This document shows, one piece after another, positions 43,984-52,697 of a stretch of 64,000 nt of DNA; the first letter of the stretch is position 1; each line of letters starts with the position of its first letter. The DNA is taken from assembly GCA_964588705.1 (NCBI GenBank), contig CAZPQV010000006.1, forward strand, positions 1 to 64,000, given 5' to 3'. Under the pieces are notes generated by a model. That model was not told the origin of the DNA. It saw only the letters and a list, made by a program, of their open reading frames with translations, and did no database searches. Made by a program: the position numbers and the translations under genes. The DNA is from CAZPQV01 sp964588705. GTDB lineage: Bacteria; Bacteroidota; Bacteroidia; Flavobacteriales; Weeksellaceae.

Positions 43984-46542
43984 ATGAAATTAAGCAAAGT
44001 AAGTATTGCTGCGTTATTTTTAACAACCTCAACTACAGTAATTTACGCTCAAGAATCAGGAAATGATACCATTAAAAAAGAGAAGCGTATAGAAGGTGTT
44101 ACAATACAGGGAACCATGAGAAAAGGTGCCGAAAGTAACATAATCTCATTACAAAGAAGATCCGTAGAAGTTATTGAAAGAGTTGGATCAGCACAGTTGG
44201 AAAAACAGGGTGTTGGTGATGTTTCGGTAGCCGTAACTAAAGCAACCGGTGCACAGAAACAGGAAGGAAGCGGACAGGTTTTTATCCGTGGGCTTGGAGA
44301 CAGAAGTAACTCTACAACCATGAACGGTCTTCCGATTCCATCGAACGATCCGGTTTACAAAAACATAGACCTAAGCATTATAAAGACTGATATGATTGAT
44401 TTCGTTGGTCTTGAAAAAGTTTACAACCCTAAAATGTGGGGAGATATGTCGGGTGCAAACGTTGACATTGTTTCTAAAGTATATACAGGGAAGCCATATT
44501 TCAAGGTAAGCTTGGGTTCTTCAGTAAATATGAATGCTATAAAGAAAGATCATTTCTATCTTCAGGACGGAATCGATTATTTCGGATTCAAACAGCTGAA
44601 TAAACCAAAAAATGCTTCTGTTGTTAATAACGGATTTGCATTTACTACATCTACAGCCAACAAAGAAGTTTTCACACCTATCAATTCATCATTAGGAATT
44701 GACTTCGGTAGAACTTTTAATGTTGGAAGCAGTGGAAGACTAAGCATTTTCGGATTTGGTTCATTTGAAAACGACTACAGCTACCTGAAAGGAATTTCCG
44801 GAGGTTCGTATGACGCTCACGGATCTATCCTTCGTCTTTACGACAATGCAGAAGAATTCGGCTATGCAACCAACACAACCGGATTGCTAAACCTTAATTA
44901 CAGAATTAACGGTAATCATACCTTAAATTTTACCACAAACTATATTCATACAACCGATCAAAAACTTGGACATTACGAAGGTTTCGACAGAAACTATCTT
45001 GATAACCAAAGCAGAGAGGTTGGATATACAATGCTTAGAAGAGCATCGAATAAAGTAAATGATTTATTCATCAATCAGCTTCGTGGTGAGCACACCATTA
45101 CGGAGCCTTTGAAACTTTACTGGAATGTTGGCTTCAACAGACTTGAAAGTAAGAGACCGGACAGACAGCAAAATGCTACTGTTTACGATGCGGCATCAGG
45201 ACTGAATTATTTTGCGAGCTCTAACCCGGGTGCAAACCACAGATATTTCGATAAACTTATTGAAAACGACTATGTTGGAAATATTTATGCAGATTATCAG
45301 CTGAACGATGATGCAAAAGTTACTTTCGGGTACAACGGAAGATATAAAGACAGTGATTTTAGAGCTACACAATACAACTTCAGAGTAAATCTTGCGCCAT
45401 TTACTTATTACGTAGATCCTAATAATTACGACTCTTTCTTCAATATTGGTAATTACCAGACCGGTGCGTTTTTCGATATTGTAACGTTCCGCGGGGATAT
45501 CAGATTTAACCCTGAAACGGCATTAATTCCTCAGTTCTACCAATCTGAAGTTCTAAACAACGCCGGATTTGTGAATATTGATTATAAATTCAGTGACAAA
45601 TTAACAGGACAGTTAGGCGTGAGATACGATAATCTTGATCAGAAAATCACTTACAACACAGCAATTTTCTCTGAAGGAGGATCTGTACATAAAAAATACT
45701 CTAAGTTCCTTCCTGCATTAAACCTAAAATATGCAGTGAACGACAAGAACAACGTGAGATTCTCAGCTTCCAAAACATACACTACGCCTCTACTTCTTGA
45801 AGTTGCACCGTATGAATATGAAGAAATTGATGAACTAAGCTACGGTAACGTTGATATTTATCCGTCGGATAACTATAATGCAGATTTAAAATGGGAATGG
45901 TTCCCGAACCGTAATGAACTGGTTTCTGTAACAGCTTTCGGAAAATATATTCAAAACCCAATTGCAAGAATCACAGCATCATCTTCAGCAAACACCACCT
46001 CTTTCGCAAACGTTGGAGATACAGGAATGGTATACGGGGTTGAGTTTGAAATGAGAAAAGACCTTTACAAATTCGATAACTCAAGAATCTACACTTTCCT
46101 TAACGCAACTTACCTGAATACAAGCCAGGAACTTGACAGAGAAAAGGTAGTAACTGAAAACAGATCTGTAACTGCAGACTTTATAAAAGATAAAGATAAA
46201 ATGACCGGTGCTTCCGATTTCCTTGCCAACGCTAACCTTGGTTTTGAGCATAAATTCGGACAGAACAACACCTTCGATTTAGTAGCGTCTTATGCTTACA
46301 TCTCCGATAATGTTTATTCATTAGGATACGAGCAAAGAGGTAACATCGTAGATAAAGCAATACATGTAATGGATGCTGTAGCGAGATTCAAATTTGGAAA
46401 CGGAATCGGAGTGTCGCTTACAGGTAAAAACCTTCTCGATCCAACTTTCAAAAGAGTACAGGCAAACACGGTTGGTGATCTTACTGTGAAGGAATACAAA
46501 CAAGGCATCACATTAGGAGCAGGCGTTTCCTATGAATTCTAA
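43984..46542 (+). CDS. TonB-dependent receptor, putative Pho regulon
   Basis: The product has 852 residues with signal peptide (VSIAALFLTTSTTVIYAQ). The plug (about 45-165) contains QGVGDVSVAVTKATGAQKQEGSGQVFIRGLGDRSNSTTMNG and the segment KVYNPKMWGDMSGANVDIVSK. The C-terminus is a barrel ending QGITLGAGVSYEF (terminal Phe). It is followed 50 nt later by a lipoprotein gene, a SusC/SusD-like arrangement but with neither family's N-terminal marks. The Pho-box-like array upstream suggests it is made under phosphate limitation; the substrate could be a phosphorus compound. That is inference. Confidence 0.88.
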   Translation: MKLSKVSIAALFLTTSTTVIYAQESGNDTIKKEKRIEGVTIQGTMRKGAESNIISLQRRSVEVIERVGSAQLEKQGVGDVSVAVTKATGAQKQEGSGQVFIRGLGDRSNSTTMNGLPIPSNDPVYKNIDLSIIKTDMIDFVGLEKVYNPKMWGDMSGANVDIVSKVYTGKPYFKVSLGSSVNMNAIKKDHFYLQDGIDYFGFKQLNKPKNASVVNNGFAFTTSTANKEVFTPINSSLGIDFGRTFNVGSSGRLSIFGFGSFENDYSYLKGISGGSYDAHGSILRLYDNAEEFGYATNTTGLLNLNYRINGNHTLNFTTNYIHTTDQKLGHYEGFDRNYLDNQSREVGYTMLRRASNKVNDLFINQLRGEHTITEPLKLYWNVGFNRLESKRPDRQQNATVYDAASGLNYFASSNPGANHRYFDKLIENDYVGNIYADYQLNDDAKVTFGYNGRYKDSDFRATQYNFRVNLAPFTYYVDPNNYDSFFNIGNYQTGAFFDIVTFRGDIRFNPETALIPQFYQSEVLNNAGFVNIDYKFSDKLTGQLGVRYDNLDQKITYNTAIFSEGGSVHKKYSKFLPALNLKYAVNDKNNVRFSASKTYTTPLLLEVAPYEYEEIDELSYGNVDIYPSDNYNADLKWEWFPNRNELVSVTAFGKYIQNPIARITASSSANTTSFANVGDTGMVYGVEFEMRKDLYKFDNSRIYTFLNATYLNTSQELDREKVVTENRSVTADFIKDKDKMTGASDFLANANLGFEHKFGQNNTFDLVASYAYISDNVYSLGYEQRGNIVDKAIHVMDAVARFKFGNGIGVSLTGKNLLDPTFKRVQANTVGDLTVKEYKQGITLGAGVSYEF

Positions 46543-46592
46543 GAAAAATTAAATTAAGAAATAAATAGTAATCTAAATTAACAGAAAGTATT

Positions 46593-47756
46593 ATGAAAAA
46601 GAATCAAATCAAAGTGTGGGCAGCGGCTCTATTATTATCATCAGGTTTTGCATTTCAATCTTGCAGCAGCAATGATGACGATCCAATCGTAGCTCCAAAA
46701 CCAGTTGGTATTGCAGGTGACCCGGCAAACTTTAAAGGTGAAGTAAAATCAGGTGAAACTGTAACTCTTGATGCAGCTAAAGTATATACAATCACAGGTG
46801 CGGTAGTTGTAAAAGACGGTGGTAAACTTGTAATTCCTGCAGGAACAAAACTTAACGCAACAGGTGGAACTTCTGCTTACGTTACTGTAGAGCAGGGAGG
46901 ACAAATCTTCGCAAACGGTACCGCAACAAACCCTGTAGTTTTCACCTCAGCTAACGCTACTCCGGGAGCATGGGGTGGAATTGTAATCTGTGGTAGAGCT
47001 CCGATCAACAAGAGCTTCCCTGCAACTGCTGAAGTTGGCGGTGCACAGTACGGTGGAACAAGTGCTGCTGATAACTCAGGATCTTTAACTTATGTAAGAA
47101 TCGAAAACGCAGGAGCAATCTTTACAGCTGATAAAGAATTCAACGGACTTTCTCTTTTCGGAGTTGGTAACGGTACTAAAATTGATAACGTAGCATTAAT
47201 CAACGGATCTGATGACGGTATCGAATTTTTCGGTGGAACAGTTAATGTATCAAACATCGTATCTGTAGGAAACGAAGATGATGCTTTCGACTGGACCGAA
47301 GGTTGGAACGGTACTGCAACTAACGTTTATACTAAGAGAAGAGCAAACGGTGTTGGTAACAGAGGTATTGAAGCAGATAACAACTCTAACAACAACGACG
47401 CTTCTCCAAGATCTAACCCTACCATTAAGAACGCAACATTTATTGGTTCTGACAGTGGAGAATCTGATGGTATGAAACTAAGAGTTGGTACTTACGCTAC
47501 TATCGATAACGTAGTTCTTGATTCTTGGAAAACAGGAATTAACATGGAGCACGACGCTACAGTTAACTACTTCCTTGGAGCTAAAAAAATTACTAACGTT
47601 AAGTTTGTAAACGTACCAAAAGAAGCTTCTGCTAAGAAATCAGACGGAACTTCAATTGCTGTGGCAGCTGATACTTATACAGTAAACACAAATGCAACCG
47701 GAGCAGGAAACGGATCAGCAAAACCATCTTGGGCTGGAACTTGGGCTGGTTTGTAA
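46593..47756 (+). CDS. Surface lipoprotein with right-handed beta-helix character
   Basis: The product has 387 residues with a lipobox ending in FQSC (Cys 23) followed by SSNDDD, an acidic stretch of the kind that sends Bacteroidota lipoproteins to the surface. The mature part is Gly/Asn-rich and repetitive (GGKLVIPAGTKLNATGG, KIDNVALINGSDDGIEFFGGTVNVSNIVSVGNEDDAFDWTEGW), typical of parallel beta-helix proteins. It is translated in tandem with the TonB receptor and is presumably its surface partner. No catalytic set is recognised. A terminator follows. Confidence 0.8.
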   Translation: MKKNQIKVWAAALLLSSGFAFQSCSSNDDDPIVAPKPVGIAGDPANFKGEVKSGETVTLDAAKVYTITGAVVVKDGGKLVIPAGTKLNATGGTSAYVTVEQGGQIFANGTATNPVVFTSANATPGAWGGIVICGRAPINKSFPATAEVGGAQYGGTSAADNSGSLTYVRIENAGAIFTADKEFNGLSLFGVGNGTKIDNVALINGSDDGIEFFGGTVNVSNIVSVGNEDDAFDWTEGWNGTATNVYTKRRANGVGNRGIEADNNSNNNDASPRSNPTIKNATFIGSDSGESDGMKLRVGTYATIDNVVLDSWKTGINMEHDATVNYFLGAKKITNVKFVNVPKEASAKKSDGTSIAVAADTYTVNTNATGAGNGSAKPSWAGTWAGL

Positions 47757-47788
47757 CATTCAGTTAACATAATCATTCATATCAAAGA

Positions 47789-47822
47789 AAAAGCATCGGA
47801 TTAATTTCCGGTGCTTTTCTAT
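47789..47822 (+). terminator. Terminator after the TonB receptor operon
   Basis: A 12-bp stem AAAAGCATCGGA/TCCGGTGCTTTT (one mismatch or wobble) with a 6-nt loop. Confidence 0.8.
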
Positions 47823-48062
47823 TTTTAGTAATCAGATACTTTTATCAACTATCTTATTACCAATTACTTAAATCACTAAAATCATTACTTTTATTCTAAT
47901 ATTAAATTATTGAATAACTAATAAAAATCATAAACCCAAAAATTTAATGTTAACTTAATATGAATTATTTGTTAATTTAAAATGAAATACTTTACTTTGA
48001 TTCATAAATTACTAAAACAGTAGTAAAATCATTTATTAATTAATTTAAAAACTGCAGACATT
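47823..48062 (+). promoter_or_regulatory. AT-rich region with promoter of the next gene
   Basis: The stop-to-start distance is 306 bp. After the terminator the only support I see is TTG at 47969-47971 and TTACTTTG at 47992-47999, 20 bp apart, a near match to the Bacteroidetes promoter, with a 63-nt leader. Confidence 0.45.
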
Positions 48063-48446
48063 ATGAAAAATATGGTAAGAATATTAGGAGTTTTGGGAGT
48101 AATGGCTTGTGCAGGACTGATCAACAGTGTAAGTGCACAGCAAAAGAACGTGATTAAAGAAGTAAAGATAAATTCTAACGACGGATTCAGCGAACTGAGA
48201 AATCTATTGGTTCAGAATTTTGATTTCACAAACCCAAACCTTACTGAAGGTGAAATTAACAGTGAAGTAAAATTTGAAGTTGCTGAAAACGGGAAAATTA
48301 ATAAAGTACAGGTAAACGGCGACTGCAAATATGTAAGCGAAGAACTGAAAGACGTGATGAACGATTTGGTTTATAAATTCGATAATCCTCAGAGACTTTC
48401 TCAGGTTTACATTTTACCGATAAAAGTATTTGTTGCATCAAGATAA
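48063..48446 (+). CDS. Exported TonB-C-like protein
   Basis: The product has 127 residues with signal peptide (VLGVMACAGLINSVSAQQ). The mature domain reads EVKFEVAENGKINKVQVNGDCKYVSEELKDVMNDLVYKF and ends in YILPIKVFVAS. This is the beta-alpha-beta plan of the TonB C-terminal domain (FxVxxxGxIxxVxV...L...V). Without a transmembrane anchor or proline linker it cannot be a full energy transducer, so it is a free periplasmic TonB-C-like protein, a frequent type in Flavobacteriia. It stands alone between two terminators. Confidence 0.7.
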   Translation: MKNMVRILGVLGVMACAGLINSVSAQQKNVIKEVKINSNDGFSELRNLLVQNFDFTNPNLTEGEINSEVKFEVAENGKINKVQVNGDCKYVSEELKDVMNDLVYKFDNPQRLSQVYILPIKVFVASR

Positions 48447-48471
48447 TTACTTATTACTATTAAAAAAAGCA

Positions 48472-48498
48472 AACACCGGAACTTTCCGGTGTTTTTTT
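48472..48498. terminator. Bidirectional terminator
   Basis: A perfect 9-bp stem AACACCGGA/TCCGGTGTT with a 4-nt loop and T-run; it also abuts the barstar stop on the other strand. Confidence 0.8.
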
Positions 48499-48784
48499 AT
48501 TCTTCATCTTCATACTGTTCGAGATAGTAGGCGAACGAAAATTCTTCGAGTTCGTCCTCGGCATCTTCCAGTGTTGTGAGAAGATCCTCAAAAGTTTCTA
48601 ACTGGTCAACACTCATATTCACAAATTCGATGTGCAACGGCAGCTCAACAAAACCGGTAAGACTGTCCCAAAGTGCATCAAGGTTATCACCGAAATATTC
48701 CGGCAGTTCCAGCTTTGATTTCAGTTGAGTGTAGAAATCTTCAAAATCTCCAATTTCCGTAAAATCAATATATACTTCTTTCAT
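48497..48784 (-). CDS. Barstar-family RNase inhibitor
   Basis: The product has 95 residues from ATG 48784 (MKEVYIDFTEIGDFEDFYTQL); a second ATG two codons earlier is possible. The core LELPEYFGDNLDALWDSLTGFVELPLHIEFV is the barstar signature, with the Tyr and the two Asp (DALWD) that plug the barnase active site. The C-terminus is strongly acidic, also as in barstar. It lies downstream of the barnase-like gene on the same strand, so the cytoplasmic inhibitor is made with its RNase. Confidence 0.9.
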   Translation of the reverse strand: MKEVYIDFTEIGDFEDFYTQLKSKLELPEYFGDNLDALWDSLTGFVELPLHIEFVNMSVDQLETFEDLLTTLEDAEDELEEFSFAYYLEQYEDEE

Positions 48785-48899
48785 ATTCAATTAATTATGT
48801 TAAAGTTCAATATTGTTTAAATTGGTTCTAATGGTTCAATTATGAATTTCGTTTGAATTATCATTTACGTTTTGAACTTTTGAACTAAAATGAACTTCT

Positions 48900-49430
48900 T
48901 TACTGTTTTTCAAAACTTTTATAATGGTTATGTGTCAGCCAAACTTCACCGTTTTTGGTGTAAACAATTCTGTCGGCACCGCGATGGCCGCAATTGTAAT
49001 TTACATCGGCTTCAAAATATTGGTCTCCTTTCGGAAGCTTTTTTTCACGGTTTGAAAAACGGTCACCACCAATAGCTTTTCCAGGTAAAACATCACAAAG
49101 ATTTCCTTTATTAGGGACCCATCCTTCATTTCTCGCTTCAGATTTAGTAATGTAATATTCCGGAAGTCCACCGTTTGCTTTCACGTAATCAATAACAACT
49201 TCCTCTTTTGTAAGTTCATCGATTTCAGATGAGGATACGTTCTGAAAACTTCCTCTATCCATGTTAATATCTGAATTCGAACTGCCCGTTTTCTCATTTT
49301 TCGTTGTCAGATAAGGCGCTTCATCCTGCTTCTTTTCAATTTTATAATTACTGAAAACATACATCGCAAACATTCCTGCCAGCGCGCCGATGAAAAACAG
49401 CATGAAGAGCTTTCTTTTATTAGAATTCAT
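48900..49430 (-). CDS. Barnase-like ribonuclease with membrane anchor
   Basis: The product has 176 residues from ATG 49430 (MNSNKRKLFMLFF). A hydrophobic helix at about 8-30 is followed by a 50-residue polar linker. The C-terminal 100 residues are a barnase/RNase N1 domain: VVIDYVKANGGLPEYYITKSEARNEGW, then YFEADVNYNCGHRGADRIVY with the general base Glu and catalytic Arg, and LTHNHYKSF with the general acid His. All catalytic residues are present. The helix has no obvious cleavage site, so the enzyme may be anchored outside the cytoplasmic membrane or exported. It sits between nadE (38 nt upstream) and barstar. Confidence 0.9.
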   Translation of the reverse strand: MNSNKRKLFMLFFIGALAGMFAMYVFSNYKIEKKQDEAPYLTTKNEKTGSSNSDINMDRGSFQNVSSSEIDELTKEEVVIDYVKANGGLPEYYITKSEARNEGWVPNKGNLCDVLPGKAIGGDRFSNREKKLPKGDQYFEADVNYNCGHRGADRIVYTKNGEVWLTHNHYKSFEKQ

Positions 49431-49468
49431 TTCAAAAAACTTAATTACCAAATAATCTACTTAAACAC

Positions 49469-50260
49469 TCAACTCCTCCACTCCTCCGGGATATCTGCCA
49501 CCGGAATTGGATTGATCTTATGTTGTGCAGCCCTGTTCATTCGGCTGAAAATTTTAAAAACCTCCAAATCGCGGCCTTCATAATCGGCTTCGGTTTTTGT
49601 TCCCCACTCTTTCTGAATTTTTTCCAGTTCAGGATAGGTTGCGCCAATCTGCTGCTCATCGGTCCTTTCAACATCCCAAAGTCCGTCTGTTGGAATTGCA
49701 TTCTGAATGGATTCTACCAAATTCAACGCACGAGCCAACTCATAAACTTCTGTTTTGTAAAGATCTGCAATGGGTGAAACATCTACGCCACCATCGCCAT
49801 ATTTCGTGAAAAATCCGATACCAAAATCTTCCACTTTATTTCCGGTTCCACAAACTAAAAGTCCATTCACCTGGCCGTAATAATACAGCGTCAACATTCT
49901 CAATCTCGATCTTGTGTTGGCAAACGCCAATTTTTCATTAGGATGAAGGTCATCTTCAACATCAAATTCCTTATAAAGCTCTTCGAAAGCTGGCGTCAGA
50001 TTCACCGTCATTGCCTTAGCATTCGGGAATCTTGCAGTGATATCGTTCATATGTTCCCAAGCACGGTTCACTTCATCCTGTTTCTGTCGAATTGGCATTT
50101 CGAGCATCAGCAAATCCAAACCGGTCATTGCACAAAGTGCAGAAGCTACACCTGAATCAACACCACCGGAAACCCCAATGATATAACCTTTGGCCCCGGC
50201 TTTCTGCGCATAATCTTTCAGCCAGTTTACTATATAATCTATTACTTTGTTTGTCTGCAT
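49469..50260 (-). CDS. nadE: NH3-dependent NAD+ synthetase
   Basis: The product has 263 residues. The PP-loop ATP-pyrophosphatase motif IIGVSGGVDSGVASAL is at about 23-38, with TRSRLRMLTLYYYGQ and GTGNKVEDFGIGFFTKYGDGGVDVSPIADLYKTEV being NadE signatures. It amidates nicotinate adenine dinucleotide with ammonia; there is no glutaminase domain, so the short ammonia-using type. It is first in a minus-strand set with the barnase and barstar genes. Confidence 0.95.
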   Translation of the reverse strand: MQTNKVIDYIVNWLKDYAQKAGAKGYIIGVSGGVDSGVASALCAMTGLDLLMLEMPIRQKQDEVNRAWEHMNDITARFPNAKAMTVNLTPAFEELYKEFDVEDDLHPNEKLAFANTRSRLRMLTLYYYGQVNGLLVCGTGNKVEDFGIGFFTKYGDGGVDVSPIADLYKTEVYELARALNLVESIQNAIPTDGLWDVERTDEQQIGATYPELEKIQKEWGTKTEADYEGRDLEVFKIFSRMNRAAQHKINPIPVADIPEEWRS

Positions 50261-50330
50261 TTACTATTCTATTAATTAAAGTACTTTCGTAAAAATAACT
50301 AAAATGTACGAAAAGAAATAAATTTATTTT

Positions 50331-51098
50331 CTAAAAAAGTGAAAGATAACTTTCGTAATAATCTTCTGAAACAACCGATATCCCAAACTTTGAAAAATCT
50401 TTTTGGGGTGCAGGAATTGAGAAAAAAGCAAAGGAAAATCTTTCTTTGGTCTGATCTATAAGCTCAACTCGATGTTCTAAAGCTTTAATCGCTCCTTGGG
50501 AAATAAACTCAAGAAAATAGCCCGGGAAAATTATTACTTCAGTAACACTGTCTAAAGGGAGAAAACTCCCGTTATAATCATAGCTAAATCCCTTTCGGTT
50601 TCCAAAAACAAAAGTTGTAAAAAGAGATATATCTTTATGCGAAAATAGTCTGTAGTTCTGATCAATTTTGGCATTATTTACTGCAGGATAATAATTACAT
50701 GACAGTAAATAATCGATATGTTCATTGTACAAACCATCAAACTTGGTAAAACCCAAATAACTTAATAACTTCCTTTCAAGCTCCCTTACTTTGGATGTTA
50801 AGGGCTCCCATTGAACATCTAAAAAATTTTGAAACAAATCAAAAAAAAAATCAAATCCGTAGGAATCGGACAAAACAAAACTGTGAAGCAAATCTTTCGA
50901 AGACTGATTCCGACTGTCGGTTTGACCCATATAAGAATAGCCTTCCATTTTTCCGGGTGCATTATTCTGCAAAAATTCGCGTCGGTATTGTTCGGGTTTT
51001 TCTAAAAACGATCTGAAACTTGTTTCTAAAAATTCAGATGATTCCACCGGTAATTTAAACTTTACAAAAAAACTTTCTCCAACCCTTACAATTTCCAT
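50331..51098 (-). CDS. 2OG-Fe(II) oxygenase, isopenicillin N synthase-like
   Basis: The product has 255 residues, shorter than typical IPNS-like enzymes (about 300). The fold can be followed from LLSCNYYPAVNN (the RxxxYP segment) to the iron ligands: HKD in LFSHKDISLFTTF (HxD) and the distal His in GAIKALEHRVE, then RFSFAFFS, whose Arg-x-Ser binds 2-oxoglutarate. So all three metal ligands and the cosubstrate anchor are present. No biosynthetic cluster surrounds it (nadE downstream, gldB divergent), so the substrate is unknown. Also possible is a non-2OG oxidase like IPNS itself. Confidence 0.75.
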   Translation of the reverse strand: MEIVRVGESFFVKFKLPVESSEFLETSFRSFLEKPEQYRREFLQNNAPGKMEGYSYMGQTDSRNQSSKDLLHSFVLSDSYGFDFFFDLFQNFLDVQWEPLTSKVRELERKLLSYLGFTKFDGLYNEHIDYLLSCNYYPAVNNAKIDQNYRLFSHKDISLFTTFVFGNRKGFSYDYNGSFLPLDSVTEVIIFPGYFLEFISQGAIKALEHRVELIDQTKERFSFAFFSIPAPQKDFSKFGISVVSEDYYESYLSLF

Positions 51099-51229
51099 TT
51101 TCTCTATTTTTTTTAGCTAATACTTAATACTATCGTAAAATAAATTTACGACATACATCACCCTACAAATATCCATAAAATTTAGCACTTTAAGATTAAG
51201 TCAACATGTTTATAAAATTTAAAAATGGT

Positions 51230-51237
51230 TATCTTTG
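51230..51237 (+). promoter_or_regulatory. -7 promoter element of gldB
   Basis: TATCTTTG fits TAnnTTTG and lies 15 nt before ATG 51253. It rules against the earlier in-frame start at 51235. Confidence 0.5.
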
Positions 51238-51252
51238 CTCATATTTTCATGC

Positions 51253-52236
51253 ATGAGTAGATTCTCCAATTTATTTTTTTTCATCCTGTTAAGTTTTAGT
51301 TTTTTTTCTTGCAAAAAAGAAACTGAAGAGCTGTGGAAAACTGAAATCAAATCCCCTTCTGAGAAAGTAATTGTGGAGGATATTTCAAAGGAATTTTATA
51401 ATGAAAACATCAGTTTAGAAACTTTTAAAACTAAATATCCTTGGTTTCAGGGAACAGTTTCCGATGAAGATTTTCTGAAAAGAAAAAACGACACTGCCGA
51501 AATCAAAATTTATAAGGATGCTGTTGCAAAAATCAATTACAATCAGCTTACAAACGAGCTTTCACAACTTTTCACAAGGGTAAAGCATTACTATCCTAAT
51601 TTCAAAACGCCCAAGGTTTTTCTGTTTTCTTCTGCTTTGCAGATGGCCCAGGATCCTGTTTTTCTTCAACCGGTGGATAACTACTTTTTTATAGATATAA
51701 GTGGATTTATGGGTAAAGGAAATCCACATTACAAAGGTCTCGATTTATATATTCAGGAAAGCATGAATCCTGAGAACATTGTTCCTAAAGTGTCTGAAGT
51801 TATTACTGAAAACTTGGTTCCTTACGGAGACGATCATCAAAAATTTATTGATTTGATGGTGTATTATGGTAAACTGATGACCTTGCAGGATGCTTTCCTT
51901 CCAAATACTGCCGACCATCTGAAAATAAATTATTCAGCCAAGCAATACGAATGGGCAAAAGCATACGAAGAACATATTTGGAACTTTTTTGTAGAAAACA
52001 ATATGGTTTTCAGCGATGATCCGCAATTGGCACGCCGTTTCGTGGAGCCCGGACCATTCTCAAAGTTTTATACACAAATTGATAACGAATCTTCGCCGCA
52101 AATCGGTATTTTTATTGGATGGCAAATATGCAGAGCTTTTTACGAAAAACATCCCGATACCAAACTTGAGGATTTTATGAAAATGAATGCTACTGAAATT
52201 TTCAATGAGTCAGGATATAAACCAACAAACCAATAA
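51253..52236 (+). CDS. gldB: Gliding motility lipoprotein GldB
   Basis: The product has 327 residues from ATG 51253 (MSRFSNLFFFILLSFSFFSC, lipobox with Cys 20). The open frame starts six codons earlier, but a -7 promoter element lies there. The body shows the GldB features TFKTKYPWFQGTVSDEDF, YYPNFKTPKVFLFSSAL and ESSPQIGIFIGWQICRAFYEKHP. GldB is needed for gliding in Flavobacterium johnsoniae and is also kept in non-gliding relatives with a T9SS. gldC follows 41 nt downstream in the canonical order. Anchored in the membrane; its biochemical role is not settled. Confidence 0.93.
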   Translation: MSRFSNLFFFILLSFSFFSCKKETEELWKTEIKSPSEKVIVEDISKEFYNENISLETFKTKYPWFQGTVSDEDFLKRKNDTAEIKIYKDAVAKINYNQLTNELSQLFTRVKHYYPNFKTPKVFLFSSALQMAQDPVFLQPVDNYFFIDISGFMGKGNPHYKGLDLYIQESMNPENIVPKVSEVITENLVPYGDDHQKFIDLMVYYGKLMTLQDAFLPNTADHLKINYSAKQYEWAKAYEEHIWNFFVENNMVFSDDPQLARRFVEPGPFSKFYTQIDNESSPQIGIFIGWQICRAFYEKHPDTKLEDFMKMNATEIFNESGYKPTNQ

Positions 52237-52277
52237 TATTCGGAAATAAATTTCCATTAAAATAAATAATTTAAACA

Positions 52278-52604
52278 ATGAGAAAAACTCAAATCATACT
52301 CGATGTCGAACTGGACGACAACCACATTCCTGAAAAAATGACGTGGAAAGCCGAAGACGGCGGTGTTGATGCGCAGGAAACAAAAGCAACGGTAATGGCT
52401 GTTTGGGACGACAAAACCAAAGAAGCGCTTCGTATCGATTTATGGACAAAAGATATGCCTGTGGATGATATGAAAATGTTCCTGCACCAGATTTTACTGT
52501 CGTTGGCAAACACTTATGAACGCGCAACCAGCGAAAATGACGTTGCAGACTGGATGGAAGTGATGGCCGAAGAATTTGCCATAAAAGCAGCCATAAAAAT
52601 GTAA
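52278..52604 (+). CDS. gldC: Gliding motility protein GldC
   Basis: The product has 108 residues and no signal peptide. MRKTQIILDVELDDNHIPEKMTWKAEDGGV and LRIDLWTKDMPVDDMKMFLHQIL are typical of GldC, a cytoplasmic protein that accompanies GldB and improves gliding. Position right behind gldB confirms the call. Confidence 0.93.
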   Translation: MRKTQIILDVELDDNHIPEKMTWKAEDGGVDAQETKATVMAVWDDKTKEALRIDLWTKDMPVDDMKMFLHQILLSLANTYERATSENDVADWMEVMAEEFAIKAAIKM

Positions 52605-52697
52605 AAAAGACATCTGATACTCAATAAAAGACATCAGACAAAAGCAGTTTTTCGGAAAGTCTGAAACCTGCCATCTATTATATAAAATCTTAAAAAA

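Noticed and set aside
52605..52697. SAM riboswitch before the cystathionine gamma-synthase gene
   Set aside because: The 93-bp leader shows no conserved SAM-box elements.
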